A stretch of 64,000 nt of DNA from Pseudothauera hydrothermalis (GTDB lineage Bacteria; Pseudomonadota; Gammaproteobacteria; Burkholderiales; Rhodocyclaceae), in the NCBI RefSeq assembly GCF_003345255.1, contig NZ_CP029331.1:1364001-1428000 (forward strand). The letters are read 5' to 3'. The notes beneath the pieces were generated by a model, which made no database searches, was not told where the DNA came from, and saw only the letters and a program-made list of their open reading frames with translations. The translations under genes and the position numbers were made by a program. Positions within the stretch are counted from its first letter, which is position 1, and each line of letters opens with the position of its first letter. Positions 45,712-55,668 of the stretch are shown one piece after another.

Positions 45712-48087
45712 TTAAGTGGATTGTTTGATGGCGAGCAGAGCCTGATTGCGCAAGGTGCGCAACAGTTGCAGCTCTTTTTCGGTGATTTCGATATCGCCGG
45801 CGCGAGGCTTGTCGGCGTAAATCAAGGCCACAGGGTTAGATTTGATCGTGAGAGGAAAGAGCACGAAGGTCTTGGCAGTCGAGGCTTTGCGGTACCAGTC
45901 TGGGATGCGGTCGGCGATCTTGTCGTCGTCGATGTCGGTGATCAGGATGTCTACGCCTTTGGAAGTAGCCGCGTGGAAGATGTCCGGGGTAAAACGCAGC
46001 GTGAAACGGAAGGCGCGCGCCAGTTCATCGACTTGCGGGCCGAAGCCGAACCGACCCCGCATAGTGTTGGTATGCGCATCCTTGATGCACAGCAACACCC
46101 GGTGAAAGCCCATGGCCCGGTACATCGTTTCCAGAATGATGCGTAGGATATCGTTGAGCTTGAAGTCGGACACCAAGGTGTTGCTGATGTCTTGAATGCC
46201 GGCGGTCAGCAGCGCCTGGGCGTCGGCAGCCTTTTGTCCCTCGGTGGGGAAATTACCGGTATCCAGTCCAGCAGGTGTCTCCCACGCCAGTGCCGCGCCC
46301 CCCAGCGTGATGTCCTCGGCCGTTGGCGCCGCTGCGCAGTCGGCCCCGGCAAAGCGCCGCAGTTGCTGGCCGAACGGGGTCTGAGCGAGATTGATGCGGA
46401 CGATGCGGGCAAAATCGGCAACCTGTTCGATGGCGCGCAGCAGCACTTCGCGCACGCTTTTCTTGTCTAGTGTGACCGCATCGCCGTAGCGCGCGCCGAT
46501 ACGGCCGAGTTCTTTTTCCCGTTCGGCGCTATCCTGAATGGTAAGGGCCTGGCACAGATCGTTGGCGTAAGAAGATAGCGCGCGCAGCCGCTCTTCCGGC
46601 GTGCGCGGCCGGCGCACCGCGCCCGGTGGCAATCTTTCCATGCTATTGACGATCAGCGGCGGAAAGCCCCAACTGCGGGCGATGCCAATGCCCAGCTCTT
46701 CAAAACCGATTCCCAACACCCGCTGCGCCGCGGCCGCTTCACTACACGCCTTGCTCGCTACCAGATTACGGATTTCCTCGGTTTCTTCGGGAAAGTAGAA
46801 CTGCGCAAGCAGTCTGCCGAGGTTATGAAACATCGAGCAGATAAAGGCTTGTTCCAGGTCGCGGGTGTTGATTTGGACGGCGATGTCCTTGGCGAGAATG
46901 CCGGCCAGATTGGCGCGCAGGAACTCTTCCTTGAGCACATTGGCGTTGGCTTTGTCTTGCAGATGCTCGAACAACAGCACGGTGATGGCGATGTTGCGCA
47001 CCGCATCGAAGCCCAGCACGATGATCGCGCGTGAGATGGTGCTGATGTTGCCGCCACCGGCCTGGCGATAATGGGCGGAATTGACCAGGCGCAGGATTTT
47101 GTTGGTGAGCGAGAAATCGCGCAGGATGGTCAGCGACAGTGCGTCGATCGACTCGGTTTCGCTCGAAGCAATCCGGTTGATTGCGCTCACCGATTCGGAC
47201 AGCGCCGGAAAGTCGCTCTTATGGCGCATCCGACGCAGCAGAAACTCCACCGTGCTTTGTGCGGCTTGACGATCGCGGCCCTCCTCGGGCGGAGCGAGGA
47301 AGGCGTCCAACGCCTGACGAAATTCCTCCGCGCTGCGAAAACGCTCCTGCGGATCATGCGCCACCGCGCGCAGGGCGATGGCAGCGATGCGCGGCTCGAC
47401 CGGCACGCCGGCCGGCATTGCAACCGCCTGTTTGGCCACCTTGTCGATGATGGCCTGGGGGCTGTCACCTTCAAACACGCGGCGGCCGGTGAGCATTTCC
47501 AGCAAAATCAGGCCGGCGGCAAACACGTCGGTCTGCTCGCTGACCATATGCCCGATGATGTATTCGGGCGCCATGTAAGCCGGGGTGCCGGATAATTCAC
47601 GCGAGGACGATCCACCGCCTTCTATCCGCCGGGCGATGCCGAAATCCATCACTCTGGGGTTGCCGCGTTCGTCGATCAGTATGTTCGATGGCTTCAGGTC
47701 GCGGTGGATGATGCCTTCCCGATGCGCATGGGCGATGGCGGCAAGAATGGCAGACATCAGGCTGGCCGCGCGCGCAGCAGGAAGGGGCGCTTGGCGGCCG
47801 ATCAGTTGCGCGAGGCTTTCGCCCGGCACATATTCGAACACCAGATAAAGATCGCCGTCTTGTTCGCCCACTTCAAAAATGGGTACGATCCCGGGGTGGC
47901 GCAGTTTGCTGACCAGACGCGCTTCGCCCAGCAGGTCGATATTTTGTCGATCGCTGGCGGCTGCAAAGTGCAGGGTCTTGACCGCGACTTCTCGCTCGAG
48001 ATGCGGATCGAAGGCCAAATAAACCGCGCTCTGCGCGCCGCGCCCCAGCTCCCCCCTGATTTCAAACCGGCCGATACGTTCGCCCAT
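45712..48087 (-). CDS. Serine/threonine protein kinase fused to HDOD and GAF domains
   Basis: 791 residues in three parts. The Hanks-type kinase (about 5-275) has a G-loop GELGRGAQSAV, Lys37 in AVK, HRDLKPSN (D130) and DFG (D148), so it looks active. An HDOD domain (about 285-490) follows with segments FPALSESVSAINRI and FHNLGRLLAQF. A GAF domain fills the C-terminus (about 625-790), ending with PLTIKSNPVALIYADK. The protein is probably cytoplasmic, as no membrane helix is seen. HDOD proteins act in signalling and virulence control; the target is unknown. A nested inverted repeat lies 6 bp upstream of the start. Confidence 0.9.
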   Translation of the reverse strand: MGERIGRFEIRGELGRGAQSAVYLAFDPHLEREVAVKTLHFAAASDRQNIDLLGEARLVSKLRHPGIVPIFEVGEQDGDLYLVFEYVPGESLAQLIGRQAPLPAARAASLMSAILAAIAHAHREGIIHRDLKPSNILIDERGNPRVMDFGIARRIEGGGSSSRELSGTPAYMAPEYIIGHMVSEQTDVFAAGLILLEMLTGRRVFEGDSPQAIIDKVAKQAVAMPAGVPVEPRIAAIALRAVAHDPQERFRSAEEFRQALDAFLAPPEEGRDRQAAQSTVEFLLRRMRHKSDFPALSESVSAINRIASSETESIDALSLTILRDFSLTNKILRLVNSAHYRQAGGGNISTISRAIIVLGFDAVRNIAITVLLFEHLQDKANANVLKEEFLRANLAGILAKDIAVQINTRDLEQAFICSMFHNLGRLLAQFYFPEETEEIRNLVASKACSEAAAAQRVLGIGFEELGIGIARSWGFPPLIVNSMERLPPGAVRRPRTPEERLRALSSYANDLCQALTIQDSAEREKELGRIGARYGDAVTLDKKSVREVLLRAIEQVADFARIVRINLAQTPFGQQLRRFAGADCAAAPTAEDITLGGAALAWETPAGLDTGNFPTEGQKAADAQALLTAGIQDISNTLVSDFKLNDILRIILETMYRAMGFHRVLLCIKDAHTNTMRGRFGFGPQVDELARAFRFTLRFTPDIFHAATSKGVDILITDIDDDKIADRIPDWYRKASTAKTFVLFPLTIKSNPVALIYADKPRAGDIEITEKELQLLRTLRNQALLAIKQST

Positions 48088-48093
48088 GATGCG

Positions 48094-48144
48094 CTTTTGT
48101 AGTGTATTGAAGCGTTGCCGCTGCCGTGCAACGTATTACAAAAG
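48094..48144 (-). promoter_or_regulatory. Nested inverted repeat upstream of the kinase gene
   Basis: Outer arms CTTTTGTA and TACAAAAG and inner arms GCGTTGC and GCAACGT (one G-T pair) fold into one 51-bp structure ending 6 bp before the kinase start. It could act as an operator or as a leader hairpin near the start codon. Confidence 0.5.
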
Positions 48145-48297
48145 TCTCATCCGGTCCAGCGCGGTGCGTACTGGGCGCTTTGCGGTAGGCGGGATTCGAG
48201 CCGGCGGGCGTTTGGGTGTGCGGCAGCGGTTGGTGCGTGACGAAGGCGTTTTCAGGGATAGAATCCGCGCTTCTACCTTGAGTGGACTTTTTCGTCG

Positions 48298-48810
48298 ATG
48301 AAGCGATTCGAAAGCGCGTTCGAACACTTGCTGTTTTCCAGCCGCTGGCTGATGGCGCCGGTGTATCTAGGCTTGATTCTGGCCATGCTGGTGTTGTTGG
48401 TGAAATTCGCCAAGCAGTCATGGCAGCTTCTCGGCGATCTACTCAGCGCGACCGGGCCGGAGGTCATCGTCGGCGTGCTGACCTTGGTCGATACCGCGTT
48501 GATCATGAACCTTTTGATCATCATCATCTTCAGCGGCTATGAGAATTTCGTTTCGAAGATGGAGGATTTGCACGGCCACAAAGACCGACCGGATTGGATG
48601 GGCCATATCGGTTTTAGCGATCTGAAGATCAAGCTGATCGGCTCGATCGTGGCGATTTCCGGGATCGAGCTGCTCAAGGGCTTCATGAACGTCGGCAAGC
48701 TCGATGACCGCGAACTGGCCTGGATGGTGGGCATCCACATCACTTTTGTACTGTCCGGTCTGCTGTACGCAATGATGGACCGCTTGCAGCGGGGCGGCGG
48801 GACGCATTGA
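48298..48810 (+). CDS. UPF0114 (YqhA-type) membrane protein
   Basis: 170 residues with about four membrane helices (about 15-40, 55-80, 105-125, 135-155). The sequence matches UPF0114/YqhA: N-terminal FESAFEHLLFSSRWLMAPVY and the central FVSKMEDLHGHKDRPDWM. Function is unknown. A TAGAAT -10-like hexamer lies about 35 bp upstream. It is divergent from the kinase and convergent with glnD. Confidence 0.9.
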   Translation: MKRFESAFEHLLFSSRWLMAPVYLGLILAMLVLLVKFAKQSWQLLGDLLSATGPEVIVGVLTLVDTALIMNLLIIIIFSGYENFVSKMEDLHGHKDRPDWMGHIGFSDLKIKLIGSIVAISGIELLKGFMNVGKLDDRELAWMVGIHITFVLSGLLYAMMDRLQRGGGTH

Positions 48811-48859
48811 TTCCGCCCATCCGGGCAAGGCCGACAGAGCCGCTTTGCCCCGCGACCGG

Positions 48860-51442
48860 TCACACTTGAAGCCGGTCGAGCAGTTCGCGTTCGATACGAA
48901 TGACCAGAGCGTCTTGTGACAGCGCCCGACCGGTGAGCAAAAAAGTGTCTTCGACCCGCTCGCCGAGCGTGGCGATTTTGGCGGTCTGCACATTGATGCC
49001 GTACGTCGCCAGCACTTCGGCCACGCCAAACAACAAGCCGGGGCGGTCGGCAGCGGTCAGCGACAAGATGTAGTGGCGCCCGGCATCGTCGGCGCGGATG
49101 CTCACCTGCGGGCTGATCGGGAAGTGTTTGACCTGGCGTGACAGCCGGCCTTGCGCTGGGCGCTGGATCGGGGCGTCGGGGCGGTTCAAATGTTCGCTCA
49201 GTTCATGCTCGATCAGCAGCACCACGTCACGGTAATGCACGCCTTCTCCGGCAGTTTGCAGCATGAAGCTGTCCAGTGCGTAGCCGTGGCGGGTGGTGTG
49301 GACTTTGGCGTCCAGAATGCTAAAGCCCATGCGACCGAAAAAGCCGGTCAAGCGTACGAACAGATCTGCCTGGTCGCGGGTAAATACCATGACCTGGATG
49401 CCGTCCTCGTCTTCGAGCACCCGGGCTTTGACCACTGCAGTGTCGGCCGCGATGCGGTAGTAGAGCACCCGGGTGTGCCAGGCGATCTCCTCGGGCGAGT
49501 GGCGCATGAAATAAACCGCGTCGAGCTGTGCCCATAGCGGCTCTTCAGTGCCCGGACGCAGGCCATGAAAACGCAGCAGGCGGCGCGCATCTTCCTGACG
49601 ATCGTCCAGACCCAGCGCCTGCTGCGGCGTGGCGCCGCGCAACAGCCGCTGGGTGGCAAAGAATAAATCCTCCAGCAGCTTGCCTTTCCAGCCGTTCCAC
49701 ACTTTGGGACTGGTGCCGCGGATATCTGCATGGGTGAGTAGATACAGCGCCACCAGGCGGCGTTCGCTACCTACGGTGCGGGCAAAACGGCCGATGACCT
49801 CGGGGTCGGAGGTGTCCTCTTTCTGTGCGACATGGCTCATCGTCAGGTGGTGTTCGACCAGCCAGACCACCAGATCGGCATCTTCGGCCGCCAGGCCGTG
49901 TTGTTGGCAGAATTCGCGGGCGTCCACCATGCCTAGGCGCGAGTGGTCGCCGCCGCGGCCCTTGGCGATGTCATGGAACAGCGCCGCGATATAGAGCAGC
50001 CAGTGGCGCTCGAAGCCGAGCATCAGGCGGGTCATCAGCGGGTATTCGTGGGCATGCTCGCCCATGGTGAAGCGGCGCACGTTGCGCAGCACCATCAGGA
50101 TGTGCTGATCCACCGTGTAGACGTGGAACAGGTCGTGCTGCATCTGACCGACGATGCGCCGCCACGGCGGCAGATAGCGGCTCAGAATGCCGTATTGGTT
50201 CATCCGGCGGAATTCATGCACGATGCCGCGCTTTTGCTGCAGGATTTCCAGAAAAAGCGCACGGTTGGCCGGGTCGGCGCGAAAGGCGGCGTTGATCCGG
50301 TTGCGCGCCAGCCATAGCGCGCGCAAAGTGCGCGCGGTCATGCCCTTGAGCTCTGAGCGCTGCTGCAGCACCAGGAAGCATTCGAGTAGCGCCGATGGGT
50401 GCTGTTCGAAGACCTGCCCGTGACGGATGTCGAGTAACTCGCGCACCGCCTGAAAGCGCGGATTAATGACGATGGCCGGACCGTTGCGATCGGGGAAAAT
50501 CTCGGTACCGTAGTTCTGCAGCAAAATGGTGTTGAGCTGCGTGACCTTTTTAGCGGTCAGGTAGTAACGCTGCATCAGCACCTCGGAGGCGCGCCGGGTG
50601 GCGGTCGCTTCGATGCCCAATATGCGCGCGAGCTTTTCCTGGTGGTCGAAGAGCAGACGGTCTTCCGCGCGTCCGGTCAAATAGTGCAGGCGAATCCGTA
50701 AGTGCTGCAAAAAGCGCTCGACGCTGCGCAGATCCGCGGCCTCCTCGCCGGTGATTAAACGTCGGCGGGCAAGATCGCGCCAGCTGCGCCCCAGGCCGGC
50801 CGCACGCGCAATCCAGCCCAGCATCTGCAGGTCGCGCAAGCCGCCGGGGCTTTCCTTGCAGTTCGGTTCCAGGCTGTAGGGGCTGTCGTTGTAGCGCGCG
50901 TGACGTTGTTCCTGTTCGAGTTGCTTGGCCTTGAAGAATGCGCGCACGTCCAGTTTTTCATGATAGCGCGCGGAAAACTCGGCAAAGAGCGCGGCATTGC
51001 CAGTCAGCGGACGGGCCTCGAGCAAGTTGGTCTGAACGGTGATGTCCTGCGCGGCCGCTTCCAGGCACTCCTGTACCGTGCGCACGCTATGGCCGATTTC
51101 CAGGCCGACATCCCAAAGCGCGCCGACCAGGGTGACGAGTCGGCTCTGCACCTCATCGGTGGGTGCAGCCGGCAGCAGGATCAGCAGATCGACATCCGAG
51201 CACGGGAACAGCTCGCCGCGCCCATAGCCGCCGACGGCCACCAAGGCGGCCTCGGCGGGCATGTCGCACAGTTGCCAAAGCTGCACGATGGCCTCGTCGA
51301 CCAAACGGGCGCGCCCTTTGAGCATGGCAGCGGTGCGCGGGTGGGCTTCATAGGCCGCACGCAGCGTGCGATGACCTTCGGCGAGTCGGTCCCGGACCAG
51401 CGCAATGGCCTCGCGCAGGCGGTCGGCAGCGGTGGCGTTCAT
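48860..51442 (-). CDS. glnD: Bifunctional uridylyltransferase/uridylyl-removing enzyme GlnD
   Basis: 860 residues from ATG 51442. Nucleotidyltransferase domain: GGYGRGELFPCSDVDLLIL (71-89, with D83 and D85 as catalytic Asp). HD domain mid-chain: ALFHDIAKGRGGDHS. Two C-terminal ACT domains (about 690-860) bind glutamine. It senses glutamine and uridylylates or deuridylylates PII proteins. It is 11 bp after map on the same strand. Confidence 0.97.
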   Translation of the reverse strand: MNATAADRLREAIALVRDRLAEGHRTLRAAYEAHPRTAAMLKGRARLVDEAIVQLWQLCDMPAEAALVAVGGYGRGELFPCSDVDLLILLPAAPTDEVQSRLVTLVGALWDVGLEIGHSVRTVQECLEAAAQDITVQTNLLEARPLTGNAALFAEFSARYHEKLDVRAFFKAKQLEQEQRHARYNDSPYSLEPNCKESPGGLRDLQMLGWIARAAGLGRSWRDLARRRLITGEEAADLRSVERFLQHLRIRLHYLTGRAEDRLLFDHQEKLARILGIEATATRRASEVLMQRYYLTAKKVTQLNTILLQNYGTEIFPDRNGPAIVINPRFQAVRELLDIRHGQVFEQHPSALLECFLVLQQRSELKGMTARTLRALWLARNRINAAFRADPANRALFLEILQQKRGIVHEFRRMNQYGILSRYLPPWRRIVGQMQHDLFHVYTVDQHILMVLRNVRRFTMGEHAHEYPLMTRLMLGFERHWLLYIAALFHDIAKGRGGDHSRLGMVDAREFCQQHGLAAEDADLVVWLVEHHLTMSHVAQKEDTSDPEVIGRFARTVGSERRLVALYLLTHADIRGTSPKVWNGWKGKLLEDLFFATQRLLRGATPQQALGLDDRQEDARRLLRFHGLRPGTEEPLWAQLDAVYFMRHSPEEIAWHTRVLYYRIAADTAVVKARVLEDEDGIQVMVFTRDQADLFVRLTGFFGRMGFSILDAKVHTTRHGYALDSFMLQTAGEGVHYRDVVLLIEHELSEHLNRPDAPIQRPAQGRLSRQVKHFPISPQVSIRADDAGRHYILSLTAADRPGLLFGVAEVLATYGINVQTAKIATLGERVEDTFLLTGRALSQDALVIRIERELLDRLQV

Positions 51443-51453
51443 GGCAGTGCCAA

Positions 51454-52278
51454 TCAGGTCGCGGCGGGGACCAGGTGCGCAGCGAAGGTCGGCGGGGGCG
51501 GGCAACCGGGTGACAGAGTCAGCACTTCGACCCCGGTTTCGGTGACCAGAACGGTGTGCTCCCATTGCGCCGACAGGCTGCGGTCCTTGGTGACGATGGT
51601 CCAGCCGTCGGGTAGTTCGGAGATTGCCGCTTTACCGGCGTTGATCATCGGTTCGATGGTGAAAATCATGCCGGGTAGTAGCATCGGGCCGGTGCCGGGC
51701 TTGCCGTAATGCAACACCTGCGGTTCTTCATGGAATTTCAGGCCGATGCCGTGTCCGCAGAACTCGCGTACCACCGAAAATCCATTGCCTTCGGCATGCG
51801 TCTGGATGGCATGGCCAATGTCGCCCAGGCGGCCGCCGGGACGCACCGCGGCAATGCCCAGCCACAGGCATTCATAGGTGATCTGGCATAGCCGCTTGGC
51901 CAGAATCGTGCTGTCTCCGCCCACGATGAACATGCGGCTGGTGTCGCCGTGATAGCCGTCTTTGATGACGGTGATATCCAAATTGACGATATCTCCTTTC
52001 TTGAGCGCCTTGTCGCCGGGCACGCCGTGACAGACTTGATGATTGACCGAGGCGCAAATGGACTTGGGATAAGGCGGATAACCCGGCGGGGCGTAGTTCA
52101 ACGGTGCCGGGATGGTGTGCTGCACCTCGACCATGTAGTGGTGGCATAGGCGGTCGAGTTCGCCGGTGGTCACCCCTGGTTTTACGAACGGTTCGATGTA
52201 ATCGAGTACTTCGGCAGCCAGGCGGCAGGCAATGCGCATTTTTTCAATGTCGCGCGGGGTTTTTATCGTGATGCTCAT
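51454..52278 (-). CDS. map: Methionine aminopeptidase, type I
   Basis: 274 residues. The metal ligands appear in NLDITVIKDGYHGDTSRMF (two Asp), GHGIGLKFHEEP (His) and later Glu residues in FTIEPM and WEHTVLVTE. It removes N-terminal Met from new proteins. It is divergent from rpsB, the common arrangement, and leads into glnD. The last 20 or so residues (GCPPPPTFAAHLVPAAT) extend beyond the usual map end. Confidence 0.96.
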   Translation of the reverse strand: MSITIKTPRDIEKMRIACRLAAEVLDYIEPFVKPGVTTGELDRLCHHYMVEVQHTIPAPLNYAPPGYPPYPKSICASVNHQVCHGVPGDKALKKGDIVNLDITVIKDGYHGDTSRMFIVGGDSTILAKRLCQITYECLWLGIAAVRPGGRLGDIGHAIQTHAEGNGFSVVREFCGHGIGLKFHEEPQVLHYGKPGTGPMLLPGMIFTIEPMINAGKAAISELPDGWTIVTKDRSLSAQWEHTVLVTETGVEVLTLSPGCPPPPTFAAHLVPAAT

Positions 52279-52597
52279 CTGTTGGAGGCAGGGCCGTCAA
52301 AAGTAAGAAGGCTAGCGTATGCGCGGTTTATGGGCAAATGGGCTGCCGTTGGGGTGCCTTGAGCGCGGTCATGAACGAGTGCTATCATCTTGGGCTTGTC
52401 CGCTCGATGGGCGGGCAAAATCCACACGCCCGGCAAAAGGTCTCAACAGGGTCTCAAGATGCCTCGAGAGGCCTGCCGAAAGGGTCTGTTAGCCTGGTTC
52501 TTTGGGCGACGGTACGGGTGGCAGGCGCGATGTGCTCGGTGTCGTGTCCGTCCAGCCATGTCGGGCGGCGGTTCAACCCTTTGTTTGGAGTTTCACC
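52279..52597 (+). promoter_or_regulatory. rpsB upstream region and leader
   Basis: The gap between divergent map and rpsB. It holds the promoter at 52359-52388 and a leader of about 200 nt. The leader contains a doubled GGTCTCAA (52439-52446 and 52450-52457) and a small hairpin GCCTCGAGAGGC. Ribosomal protein S2 autoregulates from its leader in other bacteria, so a similar element is plausible. Confidence 0.45.
52359..52388 (+). promoter_or_regulatory. Candidate promoter of rpsB-tsf
   Basis: TTGAGC and TATCAT with an 18-bp spacer, about 210 bp before the rpsB start. Confidence 0.5.
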
Positions 52598-53356
52598 ATG
52601 ACTGTAACGATGCGTCAGATGCTCGAAGCGGGCGTCCATTTTGGTCATCAGGCCCGTTTCTGGAATCCGCGCATGGCGCCGTATATCTTCGGCCAGCGCA
52701 ACAAGATTCACATCATCAACCTCGAAAAGACCATGGGCAAGTATCTGGAAGCCATGGCTTTCGTGCGTAAGTTGGCGGCCAATCGCGGCACGATCCTGTT
52801 TGTCGGTACCAAACGCCAGGCCCGGGAAATCATCGCCGAAGAGGCGCGCCGCGCCGGCATGCCTTATGTGGACGAGCGCTGGCTGGGTGGTATGCTGACC
52901 AACTTCAAGACCGTCAAGCAGTCGATCAAGCGTCTCAAGGATATGGAGGCGATGGTGGAAGATGGCTCCATCGAGCGCCTGTCCAAAAAAGAAGCGCTGA
53001 TGGCCTCCCGTGAGCTGGACAAGCTGCAGCGAGCCATCGGCGGGATCAAAGAAATGGGCGGTCTGCCCGATGCGCTGTTCGTCGTCGATGTCGGCTATCA
53101 CAAGATTGCCGTCAGCGAAGCGCAAAAGCTGGGTATTCCGGTGGTGGCGGTGGTCGACACCAATCACTCGCCCGAGGGCATCGATTACGTCATTCCGGGT
53201 AACGATGACTCCTCGCGGGCCATCCGCCTGTATGCTCGCGGCGTCGCCGATGCCGTGCTGGAAGGTCGCAGCCAGGCGCTGCAGGAAGTGGTGGCCGCCA
53301 GCAGTGACGAGTTCGTCGAGGTCGAAGAAAGCGCCGGAGAAGCCGAGCAGGGCTGA
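52598..53356 (+). CDS. rpsB: 30S ribosomal protein S2
   Basis: 252 residues from ATG 52598, with TTGGAG 7 nt upstream. The start [20 protein letters not shown] and the central KRLKDME and [20 protein letters not shown] segments are diagnostic. First gene of a long run that ends beyond the window with fabZ. Confidence 0.98.
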   Translation: MTVTMRQMLEAGVHFGHQARFWNPRMAPYIFGQRNKIHIINLEKTMGKYLEAMAFVRKLAANRGTILFVGTKRQAREIIAEEARRAGMPYVDERWLGGMLTNFKTVKQSIKRLKDMEAMVEDGSIERLSKKEALMASRELDKLQRAIGGIKEMGGLPDALFVVDVGYHKIAVSEAQKLGIPVVAVVDTNHSPEGIDYVIPGNDDSSRAIRLYARGVADAVLEGRSQALQEVVAASSDEFVEVEESAGEAEQG

Positions 53357-53376
53357 TTAGGCGACAACGGATTTGC

Positions 53377-53399
53377 GCCCCGCCAAGAGACGGCGGGGC
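53377..53399 (+). terminator. Hairpin between rpsB and tsf (attenuator-like)
   Basis: GCCCCGCC and GGCGGGGC form a perfect 8-bp stem with a 7-nt loop, followed by AATGGTTT rather than a full T-run. It probably reduces but does not stop read-through into tsf; a partial terminator here is known in E. coli. Confidence 0.55.
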
Positions 53400-53430
53400 A
53401 ATGGTTTCAATCGGACTTTCAGGAGTTAGC

Positions 53431-54324
53431 ATGGCGGAAATTACCGCAAGCATGGTCAAAGAGCTGCGCGAAAAGACCGATGCGCCGATGATGGAGTGCA
53501 AAAAGGCGCTGTCCGAGGCCGCAGGCGACATGGCCAAGGCTGAGGAAATCCTGCGCATCAAACTGGGTAACAAGGCTTCCAAGGCGGCCGCACGGGTGGC
53601 TGCGGAAGGTGTCGTGGCGGTCAATGTGTCGGCCGACGGCAAGCTGGGTTCGATCATCGAGGTCAATTGCGAGACCGACTTCGTGGCCAAAAATGACGAT
53701 TTTCTGGCTTTGGTCAAAGGCTGCGCCGAACTGGTGACCACGAAAAATCCCGCCGACGTGGCGGAATTGAGCGCGCTGCCGATGGGCGATGGCACGGTCG
53801 AGTCCACCCGCGCCGCGTTGGTGGGCAAGATCGGGGAAAACATGTCGATCCGCCGCTTCAAGCGTTTCGAGGCTACCGGTCGGCTGTACTCCTACATTCA
53901 CGGCGGGGCCAAGGTTGGCGTGCTGCTTGATCTCGTCGGCGGCGACGAGCAGTTGGGCAAGGACATCGCCATGCACATCGCCGCCTCCAAGCCCAAAGCG
54001 CTGGATGCCGCCGGTGTGCCCCAGGAGCTGATCGACACCGAGCGGCGTGTGGCCATCGAAAAGGCCCGCGCCGACAACAAGCCGGAAGCCATGCTGGAAA
54101 AAATCGCTGAAGGCACCGTGCAGAAGTTCCTCAAAGAAGTGACGCTGCTGGCGCAGGTCTTTGTCAAAGCCGAAGACGGCAAGCAGACCATCGAGCAGTT
54201 GCTCAAGTCTCGTAATGCTTCGGTTGCCGGCTTTGCGCTGTATCTGGTGGGCGAAGGCATCGAGAAAAAAGTCAGCGACTTTGCCGCCGAAGTCGCCGCG
54301 CAAGCCGCGGCGGCGCAAAAGTAA
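53431..54324 (+). CDS. tsf: Elongation factor Ts
   Basis: 297 residues from ATG 53431, with AGGAG 5 nt upstream. The N-terminal [20 protein letters not shown] and the core [11 protein letters not shown]-type [16 protein letters not shown] segment (here [13 protein letters not shown]) identify it. It recycles EF-Tu by nucleotide exchange. Confidence 0.98.
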   Translation: MAEITASMVKELREKTDAPMMECKKALSEAAGDMAKAEEILRIKLGNKASKAAARVAAEGVVAVNVSADGKLGSIIEVNCETDFVAKNDDFLALVKGCAELVTTKNPADVAELSALPMGDGTVESTRAALVGKIGENMSIRRFKRFEATGRLYSYIHGGAKVGVLLDLVGGDEQLGKDIAMHIAASKPKALDAAGVPQELIDTERRVAIEKARADNKPEAMLEKIAEGTVQKFLKEVTLLAQVFVKAEDGKQTIEQLLKSRNASVAGFALYLVGEGIEKKVSDFAAEVAAQAAAAQK

Positions 54325-54336
54325 GAGGCTTTTCGC

Positions 54337-55053
54337 ATGACTGCCGCCGCCTATAAGCGCATTTTGCTCAAGCTCTCGGGCGAAGCCCTGATGGGGGACG
54401 ACGCCTACGGGATCAACGAACAGGTCGTCAGTCGCATCGTGGCCGAGATCGGCGATGTGGTTCGCCTTGGCGTTCAGGTGGGCGTGGTGATTGGCGGCGG
54501 CAACATTTTCCGCGGCATGAAGGGCTCGGCCAGCGGCATGGATCGCACCACGGCCGACTACATGGGCATGTTGGCTACGGTGATGAATGCCATGGCGCTG
54601 GCCGACGCCATGCGCCGTGCCGATGTCGAGGCGCGTGTGCAGTCGGCGCTGCGTATCGATCAGGTGGTCGAGCCTTATATTCGCGGGCGCGCCATCCGCC
54701 ATCTGGAGGAAGGTCGGGTGGTGATCTTTGCCGCCGGTACCGGTAATCCTTTTTTCACCACCGATACCGCAGCGGCGCTGCGCGGTTCGGAAATCGGCGC
54801 CCAGATCGTACTGAAAGCCACCAAGGTCGACGGGGTCTATACTGCCGACCCCAAAAAAGATCCGGATGCGCAGCGTTATCATCGGATCAGTTTCGATGAG
54901 GCCATCGGCCGCAATCTGGCGGTGATGGATGCCACCGCTTTCGCGTTGTGCCGCGACCAGAAACTGCCGATCAACGTATTTTCGATCTTCAAGCCCGGTG
55001 CATTGCGCCGTGTGGTGATGGGTGAAGACGAAGGTACGCTAGTTCATTCCTGA
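54337..55053 (+). CDS. pyrH: UMP kinase
   Basis: 238 residues. Family segments are [13 protein letters not shown] at the start, [27 protein letters not shown] and [16 protein letters not shown]. It phosphorylates UMP and is a hexamer regulated by GTP and UTP. AAGAGG serves as ribosome-binding site. It lies between tsf and frr. Confidence 0.98.
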   Translation: MTAAAYKRILLKLSGEALMGDDAYGINEQVVSRIVAEIGDVVRLGVQVGVVIGGGNIFRGMKGSASGMDRTTADYMGMLATVMNAMALADAMRRADVEARVQSALRIDQVVEPYIRGRAIRHLEEGRVVIFAAGTGNPFFTTDTAAALRGSEIGAQIVLKATKVDGVYTADPKKDPDAQRYHRISFDEAIGRNLAVMDATAFALCRDQKLPINVFSIFKPGALRRVVMGEDEGTLVHS

Positions 55054-55063
55054 GGATTCGAGC

Positions 55064-55621
55064 ATGATTTCCGAACTCAAGAAAACGACCGAGCAGAAAA
55101 TGCAAAAGTCGATCGAGGTGCTCAAGGCCGATCTGGCCAAGGTACGCACCGGGCGTGCGCATACCGGTCTGCTCGATCACGTGATGGTGGAATACTACGG
55201 CTCCATGGTGCCGGTGAATCAGGTTGCCAACGTCACCCTGATCGATGCGCGCACCATCGGCGTGCAGCCGTGGGAAAAAAACATGATTTCCAAAGTGGAG
55301 AAAGCGATCCGCGATTCCGATCTTGGGCTCAACCCCGCTGCGCAAGGCGAGATCATCCGTGTGCCGATGCCGCCGTTGACCGAAGAGCGACGTCGCGATC
55401 TGACCAAGGTGGTACGTCATGAGGGCGAAACCGCCAAGGTGGCCGTGCGCAACCTGCGCCGCGAGGCTAATCAGCAGCTCAAGGATGCGGTCAAGGACAA
55501 GCTGATCACCGAAGACGAAGAGCGCCGCGCCGAGGATGACATTCAAAAACTCACCGACCGCGCCGTTGCTGAAATCGACAAGCTGCTTGCGCAAAAAGAG
55601 CAGGAGTTGATGCAGATCTGA
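55064..55621 (+). CDS. frr: Ribosome recycling factor
   Basis: 185 residues, the standard length. Segments: [24 protein letters not shown] near the N-terminus, QPWEKNM and [12 protein letters not shown] in the middle. It splits post-termination ribosomes with EF-G. Tight spacing of 10 bp to pyrH. Confidence 0.98.
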   Translation: MISELKKTTEQKMQKSIEVLKADLAKVRTGRAHTGLLDHVMVEYYGSMVPVNQVANVTLIDARTIGVQPWEKNMISKVEKAIRDSDLGLNPAAQGEIIRVPMPPLTEERRRDLTKVVRHEGETAKVAVRNLRREANQQLKDAVKDKLITEDEERRAEDDIQKLTDRAVAEIDKLLAQKEQELMQI

Positions 55622-55668
55622 TCCGCACGGACGGATCTGCATCCTGTGTGGGTCTGCGCGCGCACCCC

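Noticed and set aside
53419-54882. 487-codon minus-strand open frame across tsf and pyrH
   Set aside because: Antisense shadow of two conserved genes with no protein-like segments.
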